A DNA stretch of 64,000 nt from Sphingomonas carotinifaciens (GTDB lineage Bacteria > Pseudomonadota > Alphaproteobacteria > Sphingomonadales > Sphingomonadaceae), in NCBI RefSeq assembly GCF_009789535.1, contig NZ_WSUT01000005.1, forward strand, positions 2,611,001 to 2,675,000, given 5' to 3'. The notes under the pieces were generated by a model. The model was not told where the DNA came from, searched no databases, and worked only from the letters and a program-made list of their open reading frames with translations. This document shows positions 48,448 through 56,821 of the stretch, one piece after another. The position numbers and the translations under genes are program-made. Numbering within the stretch: the first letter of the stretch is position 1; each line of letters opens with the position of its first letter.

Positions 48448-50631
48448 ATGCGTCGTTCGCTGCTCGTCCTGACCACCGCCATCACGCTCGTAACCCCCGC
48501 CTTTGCGGCGGCACAGGCCTTGCCCGTGCAGGGCGCGCAGACCACGAACCAGGGCACGCCCGCCGATCCGCAGGCGGATACCGGCGCACAGACCAACCCG
48601 GCCGCGTCCGACATCGTCGTTACCGCCCGCCGCCGCGAGGAGCGGTTGCAGGACGTGCCCATCGCGGTCACTGCCATTTCGGGCGACGCAATCAAGCAGC
48701 AGCAGCTCGTCGTCGTCCGCGACGTCGCCGCCTATACGCCCGGCCTCAACATCAACTCGGATTCGGTCGGTCGCGCCTTTGTCTCGATCCGCGGCATCGG
48801 CACCACGCTGATCGACACCGTGCAGCCGGGCGTCGGCATCTTCATCGACGGCATCTACCAGCCCAACACCACCTATCTCAACTCGCCGCTGGTCGATGTC
48901 GCGCGGGTGGAGGTGCTGCGCGGACCGCAGGGCACGCTGTTCGGCAACAACACGCTGGGCGGCGCGATCAACGTGGTGACGCGGCAACCCTCCAACGAAT
49001 GGCAGGGTCGCATCGACGGCGCGCTCGCCAGCGGCGACAATTACGCCTCCCTGTCGGGCAGCATCTCCGGGCCGATCGTCGCCGACGTGCTGCAGTTCCG
49101 GATCGGTGCCGCCTATCACAAGGAGGACGGGTTCCAGCGCAATCTGCTCGCCGGGGGTGATCAGAACCCGCTGGAGACCAAGAGCGTCAACGGCACGCTG
49201 CGTTTCGTGCCGGCGGACTGGGCACGCTTCACGCTGAACGGTGGCTATGACCGCGTGTTCGGCGGCTCGACCCCCTATTTCAACGTGCGGGGTCCGCGCG
49301 ACTATACCCTGGACGGCCGCAGCAACCAGCGCAGCCTTGCCACCATCGATTACTATGCGCTCAACCTGAAGGGCGAGTTCGATGTCGACAGCATCAACAC
49401 CACCATCACCGCGATCGGCGCCTATAACCAGTCGGATACCCGCAGCGCCGGCGATGCCGATTATAGTCCGATCGACTTCTTCCGCTCCACCTCCGATCGC
49501 ACGCTGAAAACCCGCACCGGCGAGGTTCGCTTCGATACCAAATGGAGCGACAATTTCTCCACGCTGGTCGGCGCCTTCTATGCCCGCTCGACGACGGATG
49601 CGACGACGACGACCACGGTCGTCCCCGCGAACCTGACCGCGCCCGGCACCGCGACCTCGGAAAACGAGAACATCGCCGGCTTCGCCACCGGCTTCCTGGA
49701 TTTCGGCGGCGGGCTCGATCTGGCGGTCGGCATCCGCTTCGACCATCAGAAGCTCGATGCCTCCACCGCCGGTCTGGCCGCCGCCTATGAGGCCAATGAA
49801 TGGCAGCCGCGCGCCACGCTGACCAAGCGCTGGACGCCGGACTTCATGACCTATGCCTCGGTCGCGCGCGGCGTTCGTGGCGGCGGGCAGAACGGCCCCG
49901 GCGCCCCCAACCTCACCTATCAGGGCGACAGCGTCTGGACCTATGAGATCGGCTCGAAAGCCAGTGCGCTTGATGGCCGCCTGACCGCCAACGTCGCCGC
50001 CTTCTATAACGACTACAAGAATTTCATCGGCGCCAATGCACTCGCGCCCTCCACCATCCTCAACCCCGCCACCGGCCAGCCCGTCGGCTTCGTCGCGATC
50101 AACCTCAATTCGGGCGACGTCGAGAGTTACGGCGCAGAGGCGGAACTGAGCTTCAACGTCAACAAGCTGTGGCGCGTCTATGCCAATGCCACGCTGCTCC
50201 ATGCGCGCGTCACCGACTCCAGCCAGTTCAGCGCGCTGACCGGCTACGCCTATCCCGGCAACCGCATCCTGTTCGTGCCCGACGCCAATTATGCCGTCGG
50301 CACCAATCTGCGCATACCCTTTCACGGCGATCAGGCGATCGTGTTCGACACCAACGTCGTTGCCAAGGGGGACCGTACCGGTGGCTCGCTCGACGCCAGT
50401 TCGGTCCCGATCCTGGAGGCCTATCACCTCGTCAACGCATCGCTCACCTGGTCCGGCGGGCCGCTGGAGGTCGGCGCTTTCGCGACCAATCTGTTCAACG
50501 AGAAGTATATCGAAACCTATCTCGATCCCTCGCTGCTGCGCCGCGCCGGACTGCCCGCGCCGCTCGTCTCGGGGCTCGCCATCCAGACTCCGCGTCGCCG
50601 CATCGGCATCCGCGGCACGGTGCGGTTCTGA
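48448..50631 (+). CDS. TonB-dependent receptor of the catabolic cluster
   Basis: A 727-residue outer-membrane receptor with a signal peptide (1-22, ending PAFAAAQ). A Gln/Thr-rich linker, a TonB box region SDIVVTARRREERLQDVPIA and a plug (YTPGLNINSDSVGRAFVSIR, VEVLRGPQGTLFGNNTLGGA) precede a barrel ending RRRIGIRGTVRF. It is the IroE/CirA-like medium-size type rather than the large carbohydrate type. AGAGGA precedes the start. Two palindromic operators lie upstream. It probably brings in the substrate of the esterase and dehydrogenases. Confidence 0.93.
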   Translation: MRRSLLVLTTAITLVTPAFAAAQALPVQGAQTTNQGTPADPQADTGAQTNPAASDIVVTARRREERLQDVPIAVTAISGDAIKQQQLVVVRDVAAYTPGLNINSDSVGRAFVSIRGIGTTLIDTVQPGVGIFIDGIYQPNTTYLNSPLVDVARVEVLRGPQGTLFGNNTLGGAINVVTRQPSNEWQGRIDGALASGDNYASLSGSISGPIVADVLQFRIGAAYHKEDGFQRNLLAGGDQNPLETKSVNGTLRFVPADWARFTLNGGYDRVFGGSTPYFNVRGPRDYTLDGRSNQRSLATIDYYALNLKGEFDVDSINTTITAIGAYNQSDTRSAGDADYSPIDFFRSTSDRTLKTRTGEVRFDTKWSDNFSTLVGAFYARSTTDATTTTTVVPANLTAPGTATSENENIAGFATGFLDFGGGLDLAVGIRFDHQKLDASTAGLAAAYEANEWQPRATLTKRWTPDFMTYASVARGVRGGGQNGPGAPNLTYQGDSVWTYEIGSKASALDGRLTANVAAFYNDYKNFIGANALAPSTILNPATGQPVGFVAINLNSGDVESYGAEAELSFNVNKLWRVYANATLLHARVTDSSQFSALTGYAYPGNRILFVPDANYAVGTNLRIPFHGDQAIVFDTNVVAKGDRTGGSLDASSVPILEAYHLVNASLTWSGGPLEVGAFATNLFNEKYIETYLDPSLLRRAGLPAPLVSGLAIQTPRRRIGIRGTVRF

Positions 50632-50632
50632 C

Positions 50633-52033
50633 ATGATCCACGCACCCCGCCCCACCCGCCCGCGTCTCGACGAGGCATTTGTCGCCCGCCTGCGGCAACG
50701 CTTCGGCGATGCGCTGACCGTCAGCGAGGGCATCCGCCGCCAGCACGGCACCAGCGAGGCCCATTTCGCCGAGGCCCTGCCCGACGCGGTCGTCTTTGCC
50801 GCCTCGACGGAGGAGGTCGCCGATTGCGTGCGTCTCTGCGTCGCGGCGGGCGTCGCGATCGTCCCCTTTGGCGCCGGCACCTCGATCGAGGGGAACGCCT
50901 TGCCCGTCCATGGCGGCGTCAGCATCAACCTGTCGCGCATGGACGCGATCCTTGCCGTCAATGCGGGGGATTTCGACTGCACCGTCCAGGCCGGTTGCCG
51001 CCGGGAGGAATTGAACACCCATCTGCGCGACACCGGCCTGTTCTTTCCGATCGATCCCGGCGCCAACGCGACGATCGGCGGCATGGCATCGACCCGCGCC
51101 AGCGGCACCAACGCCGTCCGCTACGGCACGATGCGCGAGGCGGTGTTGTCGCTGACCGTGGTCACCGCCGATGGCCGGGTCATCCGCACGGCCACGCGCG
51201 CGCGCAAGTCCGCGGCAGGCTACGACCTCACCCGGCTGTTCGTCGGGTCCGAGGGCACGCTCGGCATCATTACCGAGGTGACGTTGCGCCTGCATCCCAT
51301 CCCCGAACAGATCATGTCGGCCGTTTGCGGGTTCGACAGCCTGCAGGGCGCGGTCGATACGGTGGTCCAGTCCATCCAGTGCGGCGTGCCGCTCGCCCGC
51401 GTCGAGATACTGGACGACAAGCAGATCGCGGCGGTCAATCGCTGGTCGAGGCTGGATCTGCCCGAAGTGACGACGCTGTTCTTCGAATTTCATGGCTCCC
51501 CCGCCGGCGTCGCCGAACAGGTCGAAACGGTGGCTGCGCTGGCGGAGGGCAATGGCGGTGGTGCGTTCGCCTGGTCGAACCAGCCCGAGGAGCGCGCCCG
51601 GCTCTGGAAGGCACGGCATGAAGCCTATTATGCCGCGGTCAATGTCCGCCCCGGTGCGGTCGGCTGGACCACCGACGTGTGCGTGCCGATCAGCCGGCTT
51701 CCCGAATGCATCCTCCAGACCCGCGCGGATATCGATGCCGGTGCGGTTCCCGCCACGATCCTGGGCCATGTCGGCGATGGAAATTTCCACGTCATCTTTT
51801 CGATCGACCCCGAGCGGCCCGATGAGTTCGAGGCGGTCGAGCGCATCAACCGCCGGCTGGTCGAAAGGGCGATCGCGATGGATGGCACCTGCACCGGCGA
51901 ACACGGCATCGGCATCGGCAAGCAGGACTGGCTTGTCGCCGAGCTTGGTGACGCCGTCGATACGATGCGCGTGCTGAAACGCGCGCTCGACCCGAACAAC
52001 CTGATGAACCCGGGCAAGATCTTCAGCCTGTAA
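50633..52033 (+). CDS. FAD-linked D-2-hydroxyacid dehydrogenase (D-lactate dehydrogenase-like)
   Basis: A 466-residue protein of the GlcD/Dld-type family. The FAD-binding PCMH domain shows VPFGAGTSIEGNALP and DPGANATIGGMASTRASGTNAVRYG; the C-terminal FAD-oxidase domain has GHVGDGNFHVIFSID with metal-ligand histidines and GTCTGEHGIGIGKQ. Such enzymes oxidise D-lactate, glycolate or longer D-2-hydroxy acids to keto acids and pass electrons to a cytochrome or quinone. It starts one base after the receptor stop, within the operon. Confidence 0.93.
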   Translation: MIHAPRPTRPRLDEAFVARLRQRFGDALTVSEGIRRQHGTSEAHFAEALPDAVVFAASTEEVADCVRLCVAAGVAIVPFGAGTSIEGNALPVHGGVSINLSRMDAILAVNAGDFDCTVQAGCRREELNTHLRDTGLFFPIDPGANATIGGMASTRASGTNAVRYGTMREAVLSLTVVTADGRVIRTATRARKSAAGYDLTRLFVGSEGTLGIITEVTLRLHPIPEQIMSAVCGFDSLQGAVDTVVQSIQCGVPLARVEILDDKQIAAVNRWSRLDLPEVTTLFFEFHGSPAGVAEQVETVAALAEGNGGGAFAWSNQPEERARLWKARHEAYYAAVNVRPGAVGWTTDVCVPISRLPECILQTRADIDAGAVPATILGHVGDGNFHVIFSIDPERPDEFEAVERINRRLVERAIAMDGTCTGEHGIGIGKQDWLVAELGDAVDTMRVLKRALDPNNLMNPGKIFSL

Positions 52034-52050
52034 CCGCCGGAGCCACGCCG

Positions 52051-53358
52051 ATGACCGATACAGCACTTGGCTACCCCGCTCCGGCAGGCGCGATCGCCGC
52101 TCCGCGGACCCTGCCGTCGCTGCTCGCCCTGACGCTGGCGATGGCGATCGGCTTCACGATGATGGCGTCGTTCGGCACCGTGCAGGAAGGCGCCAAGGTC
52201 GAACTGGGGCTCAGCGACGCGGTATTGGGTGTCATCCAGGGCGTCAGTGCCGCGCTTGCACTCGTCGTCTTCTCGATCCCGGTTGGCTTGCTGGTCGACC
52301 GTTTCAACCGCAAGCGTCTGCTGGTCGGGTTGGCGTTGCTCTGGACGCTCGGCACCGCGCTGACCGCGATTGCGACGGGGCCGGCGATGCTGTTCGTCGC
52401 GCGGCTGCTGGCGGCCACCGGCACCACCGGCGCGCTGACCGCCGCGCTGTCGCTCACCGCCGACCTGTGCGTACCGGAACGGCGGGGACGCGCGATGCTG
52501 CTCGTCAACGTGGGCAAGATGGCGGGCCTGGGGGCCGCCTTCGGGGTTGGCGGCTGGCTTTACGGCGCAATTACCGCCGGCGCCCTGCCGATCGTCGGTG
52601 GACTGGCGCCGTGGCGCGGCACCCATGTCATCCTCGCCATCGCTGGCGTCCTTGCCCTCCTGCCCTTGCTCCTGCTTCGCGAACCTGCCCGCCACGAGGT
52701 CGCGGCCGCCACCCATGCACCCTTCCGCGCTCTCGTTGCCCAGCTATGGGCACGGCGCAGCTTCCTTGCCCCGCTGTTCGTCGGGCAGGTCGCGGTGGTG
52801 ATGGCGGACAATGCCGCGCTGGTCTGGGCCGCGCCGGTCCTGTCGCGCCATTATGGCCTGCAACCCGGCGATTTCGCCGGATGGATGGGGGTGCTGGTGT
52901 TCGGCAGCGGGCTTGTCGGCACGTTGCTCGGCGGGTTCGCCGCCGACTGGGGACAGAAGAGCCGGGTTCGTGGCGGCCTTCTCCTCGGCGCCGTCATCGC
53001 CGCCGCGATCGGCATTCCCGCCGCACTGTTCCCGATCGGCCCTACCGTCACCTGGTTCGCCATCGCCTTCGGCACGCTGTCGCTATGCGGCGCGATCACC
53101 GGCCTCATCACCTCCGTCGCCCTCACCGTTCTCATCCCCAACGAACTGCGCGGCCTCTGCATCGGCGCCTTTATCGCCTTTGCCGGGCTCATCGGCTTCG
53201 GCATCGCCCCCTCCCTCGTCACCACGATCAGCAGCCTGCTCGGCGGCGAAAGCCATCTCGGCCCCGCGCTCGCGATCGTCGGCACCGCCACTGGCGCACT
53301 CTCCGTCATCGGCTTCTTCCTCGCCATGCGCCGCGCCCCGCTGACTGCAATTGACTAA
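52051..53358 (+). CDS. Major facilitator superfamily transporter
   Basis: A 435-residue protein with 12 membrane helices. Between helices 2 and 3 lies VGLLVDRFNRKRLLVGLA, the MFS GxxxDRxxRR motif, and a matching motif (GGFAADWGQKSRVRGGLL) is in the second half. It resembles sphingomonad MFS permeases for organic acids; the substrate is not readable. It follows the dehydrogenase after 17 bases and its stop codon touches the third palindrome. It likely carries the substrate or the hydroxy acid across the inner membrane. Confidence 0.9.
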   Translation: MTDTALGYPAPAGAIAAPRTLPSLLALTLAMAIGFTMMASFGTVQEGAKVELGLSDAVLGVIQGVSAALALVVFSIPVGLLVDRFNRKRLLVGLALLWTLGTALTAIATGPAMLFVARLLAATGTTGALTAALSLTADLCVPERRGRAMLLVNVGKMAGLGAAFGVGGWLYGAITAGALPIVGGLAPWRGTHVILAIAGVLALLPLLLLREPARHEVAAATHAPFRALVAQLWARRSFLAPLFVGQVAVVMADNAALVWAAPVLSRHYGLQPGDFAGWMGVLVFGSGLVGTLLGGFAADWGQKSRVRGGLLLGAVIAAAIGIPAALFPIGPTVTWFAIAFGTLSLCGAITGLITSVALTVLIPNELRGLCIGAFIAFAGLIGFGIAPSLVTTISSLLGGESHLGPALAIVGTATGALSVIGFFLAMRRAPLTAID

Positions 53359-53372
53359 CCTATCTGAAAGGT
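53358..53372. promoter_or_regulatory. Candidate operator 3, ACCTATCTGAAAGGT
   Basis: Third copy of the 15-bp palindrome, beginning at the last base of the MFS stop codon and lying 27 bases before the AraC-type regulator gene. Suggests that the regulator pair is controlled by the same factor as the receptor. Confidence 0.65.
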
Positions 53373-53399
53373 CCACTGTACCGTCAAAGGAGAGGATCG

Positions 53400-54146
53400 A
53401 TGACGCCGAAGCAGCGGATCGACGTGTCACCTGAAATGCTGTCGTTCGTCGGTACGGGGCCGATCGCCTGCGACGACCTGCCACCGGCTGCGATCTGCCT
53501 GCGCTTCGATCTTGGCGAGGCGGCGACGCTCGGCTTCGGCGACCCTCTGGAGGCCGCGGGTGATGCAACGGTGGTGCTGGTCGTCACGGCTGAGGCCTGC
53601 CGCCGCATCTTCGGCCATGTGCCGGCCGAACCCGGCTGCTGGCACCTTCCTGCCGATCTCGCGCTCCTGGCCGTGGAACTGCGCGACTGCCCCCTCCCCG
53701 AACCCGCCCGCGCCACGCTACGCCTTGCCAAAAGCATCGAGCTGCTGTGCGCGACGTTCGTGAAATTTGCCGATAACTCGCTGATTGCGGCCGATTCCGC
53801 AGGCGAGCTTTGCGAGCGTGACGCGGCCCGTCTCGCCGCCGCCCGCCGGCTGGTCGACGAGCGTTGGCAGGAGAAGCTGACGCTCGACACCATTGCCCGC
53901 GCCTGCGGTCTCAACCGTGCCAAGCTGACCCGCGGCTTCCGCCAGGCCTTCGGGTCCACCGTCGCCGATGCGATCGCCGACCGCCGGTTGCAGGGTGCGC
54001 ATCGCCTGTTGCTCGCCACCGACCTGCCCGTTTCATCGATCGGCTATCGCTGCGGCTACAGCAACAATGCCAGCTTTACCCGCGCCTTCTCACGCCGCTA
54101 CGGCGTCGCGCCCACCCGGCTACGCGCGTTGGAGGTGGCAGCGTGA
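53400..54146 (+). CDS. AraC-family transcriptional regulator
   Basis: A 248-residue protein with an unclassified N-terminal sensing region (about 1-145) and a C-terminal AraC DNA-binding domain. The two helix-turn-helix units are LDTIARACGLNRAKLTRGFR and the part around VSSIGYRCGYSNNASFTRAF, with the signature SFTRAFSRRYGVAPTRLR. AAAGGAGAGG precedes the ATG. The stop overlaps the next regulator gene by four bases. Confidence 0.92.
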   Translation: MTPKQRIDVSPEMLSFVGTGPIACDDLPPAAICLRFDLGEAATLGFGDPLEAAGDATVVLVVTAEACRRIFGHVPAEPGCWHLPADLALLAVELRDCPLPEPARATLRLAKSIELLCATFVKFADNSLIAADSAGELCERDAARLAAARRLVDERWQEKLTLDTIARACGLNRAKLTRGFRQAFGSTVADAIADRRLQGAHRLLLATDLPVSSIGYRCGYSNNASFTRAFSRRYGVAPTRLRALEVAA

Positions 54147-54838
54147 GACACGCCGCGCAACTGGAGGAAGGCGGCTCGCTCGTCGATCTGGCGGTACGGC
54201 GCGTCCGCGATCACATTCGCGAAAGCGATCTGAAGGTCGGCGATACGCTGCCCGGCGAAGGCCAGTTCGCCGCCGAACTCGGTGTCAGCCGCGCGGTCAT
54301 GCGCGAGGCGTTCGGTGCGCTGGCGGCGCTCCGCTTGATCGACGTCGGCAACGGACGCCGAGCGCGCGTCGGGGCGATCGACGGATCGGTGATGGGCACC
54401 TCCCTCGATCACGCGGTCGCCACCGCCCAAATTTCCGTCGCGGAGGTCTGGGATGTCCGCCGCACGCTCGAATTGCGCACCGCCTACCTCGCCGCACGCC
54501 ACCGTAGCGACGCCGACGCACACCTCATCCTCGCCGCCGCCACCGCCATGCGCACCGCCACCGAAATCGACGACGTCACCCGCAACGACATCATCTTCCA
54601 CCAGACGATCGCGCGGGCGAGCGGCAACATGCTGTTTCTTCAAATCGTTCGCTCTTTCGCACCGCTCATGAAAGTGGCCGTTCCGCTGGCTTGGGAAACA
54701 CGCTCCACGGAGACTGCGCGCGTCGAAGTCCTTCGCCGGCATAAGGACATTGCAGAAGCCATCGCCGACAGGGATACCGACAGAGCCTCAATGTTGATGG
54801 TTGCGCATTTCGACGAATCGATCGCCAAGGATCTTTAA
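54143..54838 (+). CDS. GntR-family regulator, FadR subfamily
   Basis: A 231-residue regulator starting at GTG 54143 (GTGA overlap with the AraC gene). The winged helix reads VRRVRDHIRESDLKVGDTLP and FAAELGVSRAVMREAFGAL; the C-terminal FCD domain contains VRRTLELRTAYLAA, NDIIFHQTIARASGN and RHKDIAEAIADRD with the metal-binding histidines. FCD-type regulators usually sense small carboxylates such as lactate or glycolate, which fits the linked hydroxyacid dehydrogenase, and bind palindromes. It is therefore the best candidate to bind the three operator copies. Confidence 0.92.
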   Translation: MRHAAQLEEGGSLVDLAVRRVRDHIRESDLKVGDTLPGEGQFAAELGVSRAVMREAFGALAALRLIDVGNGRRARVGAIDGSVMGTSLDHAVATAQISVAEVWDVRRTLELRTAYLAARHRSDADAHLILAAATAMRTATEIDDVTRNDIIFHQTIARASGNMLFLQIVRSFAPLMKVAVPLAWETRSTETARVEVLRRHKDIAEAIADRDTDRASMLMVAHFDESIAKDL

Positions 54839-54978
54839 CAGCACGGCTCGGCCGGGTTCCTGACCCTGTCCAGGCCAGCGCGATGTGCTTCGTCCGCTCC
54901 GCAACGCTGGGCCGATGCTGGAGCGGAACACATCTAACCGAGCCCGTGATGACCCGGCATCCCGGGCACCGAGGCAAA

Positions 54979-55209
54979 TCAACCGGGCGATCCAGGCATC
55001 CGCCAGTTGTGTTCGTTGCCGGCAGCTTCCGCCGTCCAATTGAGATGCGCCACGAATTTCTCGAAGATCGGCACGGTAAAGGTCACCAATACGGGATCCG
55101 CGTCGGGTTCCTTGAAGGTCAGCACGACGAAGCGCGTGCCGGTCTCATCGATCATGAGACCGGCCTCGATCGCACCGGGGCCGCTGGGACTGATCACAAC
55201 CTCAGTCAC
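54979..55209 (-). CDS. Small hypothetical protein
   Basis: A 76-residue protein on the minus strand, 6 bases after the 79-residue gene and probably co-transcribed with it. It is a beta-strand-rich sequence (SGPGAIEAGLMIDETGTRFV, VLTFKEPDADPVLVTF) with no membrane helix or signal. No family recognised. It may lie at the end of the two-component operon. Confidence 0.5.
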   Translation of the reverse strand: MTEVVISPSGPGAIEAGLMIDETGTRFVVLTFKEPDADPVLVTFTVPIFEKFVAHLNWTAEAAGNEHNWRMPGSPG

Positions 55210-55215
55210 GACGGA

Positions 55216-55455
55216 TCAGCTCGGATGCGCGGCGCTGACGACGGCATCATCGCCGTCCTCGGTGGGGATGGTGGCGTCGCTGGCCGGGATTTCGGCCGCG
55301 GCCGCATCGTCCTGAGACAGTTTCATCTGTTCATAGGCGATTTCCAGATCCTGCACGCCCGAACCGGTCGGCTGGATGGGCAGATCGGCGAAGGTCGCGG
55401 GCTCTTCTGCCGGATTGATCTCGTCAGGCACGTCATTCTCCTTGTTGCAGAGCAT
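55216..55455 (-). CDS. Small acidic hypothetical protein
   Basis: A 79-residue, very acidic protein (MLCNKENDVPDEINPAEEPA, later QMKLSQDDAAAAEIPASD) with low-complexity, probably disordered character. The start at ATG 55455 is a choice; the frame is open further up. It lies 70 bases downstream of the response-regulator gene on the same strand. No family recognised. Confidence 0.45.
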   Translation of the reverse strand: MLCNKENDVPDEINPAEEPATFADLPIQPTGSGVQDLEIAYEQMKLSQDDAAAAEIPASDATIPTEDGDDAVVSAAHPS

Positions 55456-55525
55456 GAACGCACCGGCGGCCATTTCGAAGCACGGGACGGGCGAGCGACC
55501 ATATCGCCACGCGGCCCTATGCCCT

Positions 55526-56821
55526 CTACCCCTTGACCCGCTTCTGGCGGCGAACCGCCGCAAGGTCGATGCCAAGACGCTTCACCCGGTAATAGAACGT
55601 CTTCCGCGGCAATTGCAGCGCCTTGATCGCGGCTGCCACCTCTCCGTCGGCGGCGATCACCGCATCGGTGATCGTGGCGCGCTCGAACGCGTCGAGCCGT
55701 TCGCCCAGCGATGCGGGTTCGCTATCGACCGGTGCCCCGTCATCCAGCCCCAGGCAGATGCGCTCCGCGGCCTTTTCCAGCTCCAGCACGTTGCCCGGCC
55801 AGGGTCGCAGGGCAAGTCGATGGGCATGGTCGGCCAGCGCCGGCAGCGCGCAGCCATGGCGGTCCGCAGCGCGCGCGGCGAAGTGCGCGAACAGGGTCGG
55901 AATATCTTCCTTGCGCTCGGCAAGGGGCGGCAGGCGCAGCGGCACACCCGCGAGCAGATGAAACAGGCCGGGCAGGATCTGGTCGCGCCTCCCCTCCTCC
56001 AGGGCGGCGACGATCCGCACGTCCACGCCATGCGGCTCCGGCCCGTCCAGCGGCAAGGCGCGCGCCTCGGCGAACCGGATCAGCCTGTTCTGCAACTCCG
56101 GGCCCGCGGCCTCCAGATGGTCGAGGAACAGGGTACCGCGATGCGCGCGATCAATGGCGCCGTTGCGCGCGAACAGGTCGCGCTCCACCAGCGCGACCGG
56201 CACCGTTGCGCAATCGATCACCAGGAACCGGTGGCGGGAGCGTTTTCCCGCACGGTGGATCAACCGCGCCAGATGCTCGCGCCCGGTGCCGACCTCGCCT
56301 TCGATCACCAAGTCGAGTGGTGCATTGGCCAGCAGCGGGATCATGTCGCGCAGCCGCCGGATTGCCAGGCTGTCGCCGATCAGCGCTGCTCCCTGCTGCT
56401 CGTCCGCAAAGGCCCGCAGGCGGCGGTTCTCCAGCGTCAGGGCGCGCGCCGTCGTCGCCCGGGTGACGGCGGCGACCAACGCCTCGGGATCGAACGGCTT
56501 GGACAGGAACTCCCACGCGCCGTTCCTGATCGCGTCCACCGCCATGGCGATGTCGCCATGCCCGGTCAGCAGCAACACCGGCAGTTCCGGATCGCGTGCG
56601 CGCACCGCCGCGAAAAGATCTAGGCCCGACATACCGGGCATGCGCACATCGGTCACGACGACACCGCCAAATCCGGCGGTCAGTTGGGGCAACGCGCTGG
56701 CGGCATCCGCGAAGGCGCGAACCTCGAACCCGTGAAGCGTCAGCAACTGCTCGGCTGCGGCGCGCAGGTCCGGCTCGTCATCGATCAGCGCGACAAGGGG
56801 CGTGGGCAAAGCCTCGGTCAT
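55526..56821 (-). CDS. DctD/NtrC-like response regulator with degenerate ATPase domain
   Basis: A 431-residue protein with a receiver (phosphoacceptor Asp58 in VVVTDVRMPGMSG, Lys in FLSKPF), a central AAA+ domain and a C-terminal Fis-type helix-turn-helix (VAAAIKALQLPRKTFYYRVK). The AAA+ domain is altered: Walker A is GEVGTGRE (175-182) with Arg181 for the usual Lys, Walker B is LFLDHLE with His after Asp234, and only about 11 residues separate LF from GTLFLD, so the GAFTGA loop that contacts sigma-54 is missing. It cannot be expected to act as a normal sigma-54 activator. Coupled to the kinase gene by ATGA. Confidence 0.88.
   Translation of the reverse strand: MTEALPTPLVALIDDEPDLRAAAEQLLTLHGFEVRAFADAASALPQLTAGFGGVVVTDVRMPGMSGLDLFAAVRARDPELPVLLLTGHGDIAMAVDAIRNGAWEFLSKPFDPEALVAAVTRATTARALTLENRRLRAFADEQQGAALIGDSLAIRRLRDMIPLLANAPLDLVIEGEVGTGREHLARLIHRAGKRSRHRFLVIDCATVPVALVERDLFARNGAIDRAHRGTLFLDHLEAAGPELQNRLIRFAEARALPLDGPEPHGVDVRIVAALEEGRRDQILPGLFHLLAGVPLRLPPLAERKEDIPTLFAHFAARAADRHGCALPALADHAHRLALRPWPGNVLELEKAAERICLGLDDGAPVDSEPASLGERLDAFERATITDAVIAADGEVAAAIKALQLPRKTFYYRVKRLGIDLAAVRRQKRVKG

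Noticed and set aside
48382..51111. Long open frame antisense to the TonB receptor (about 900 codons)
   Set aside because: Low-complexity Gly/Arg/Val-rich translation without motifs; the receptor and dehydrogenase on the + strand are clear genes.
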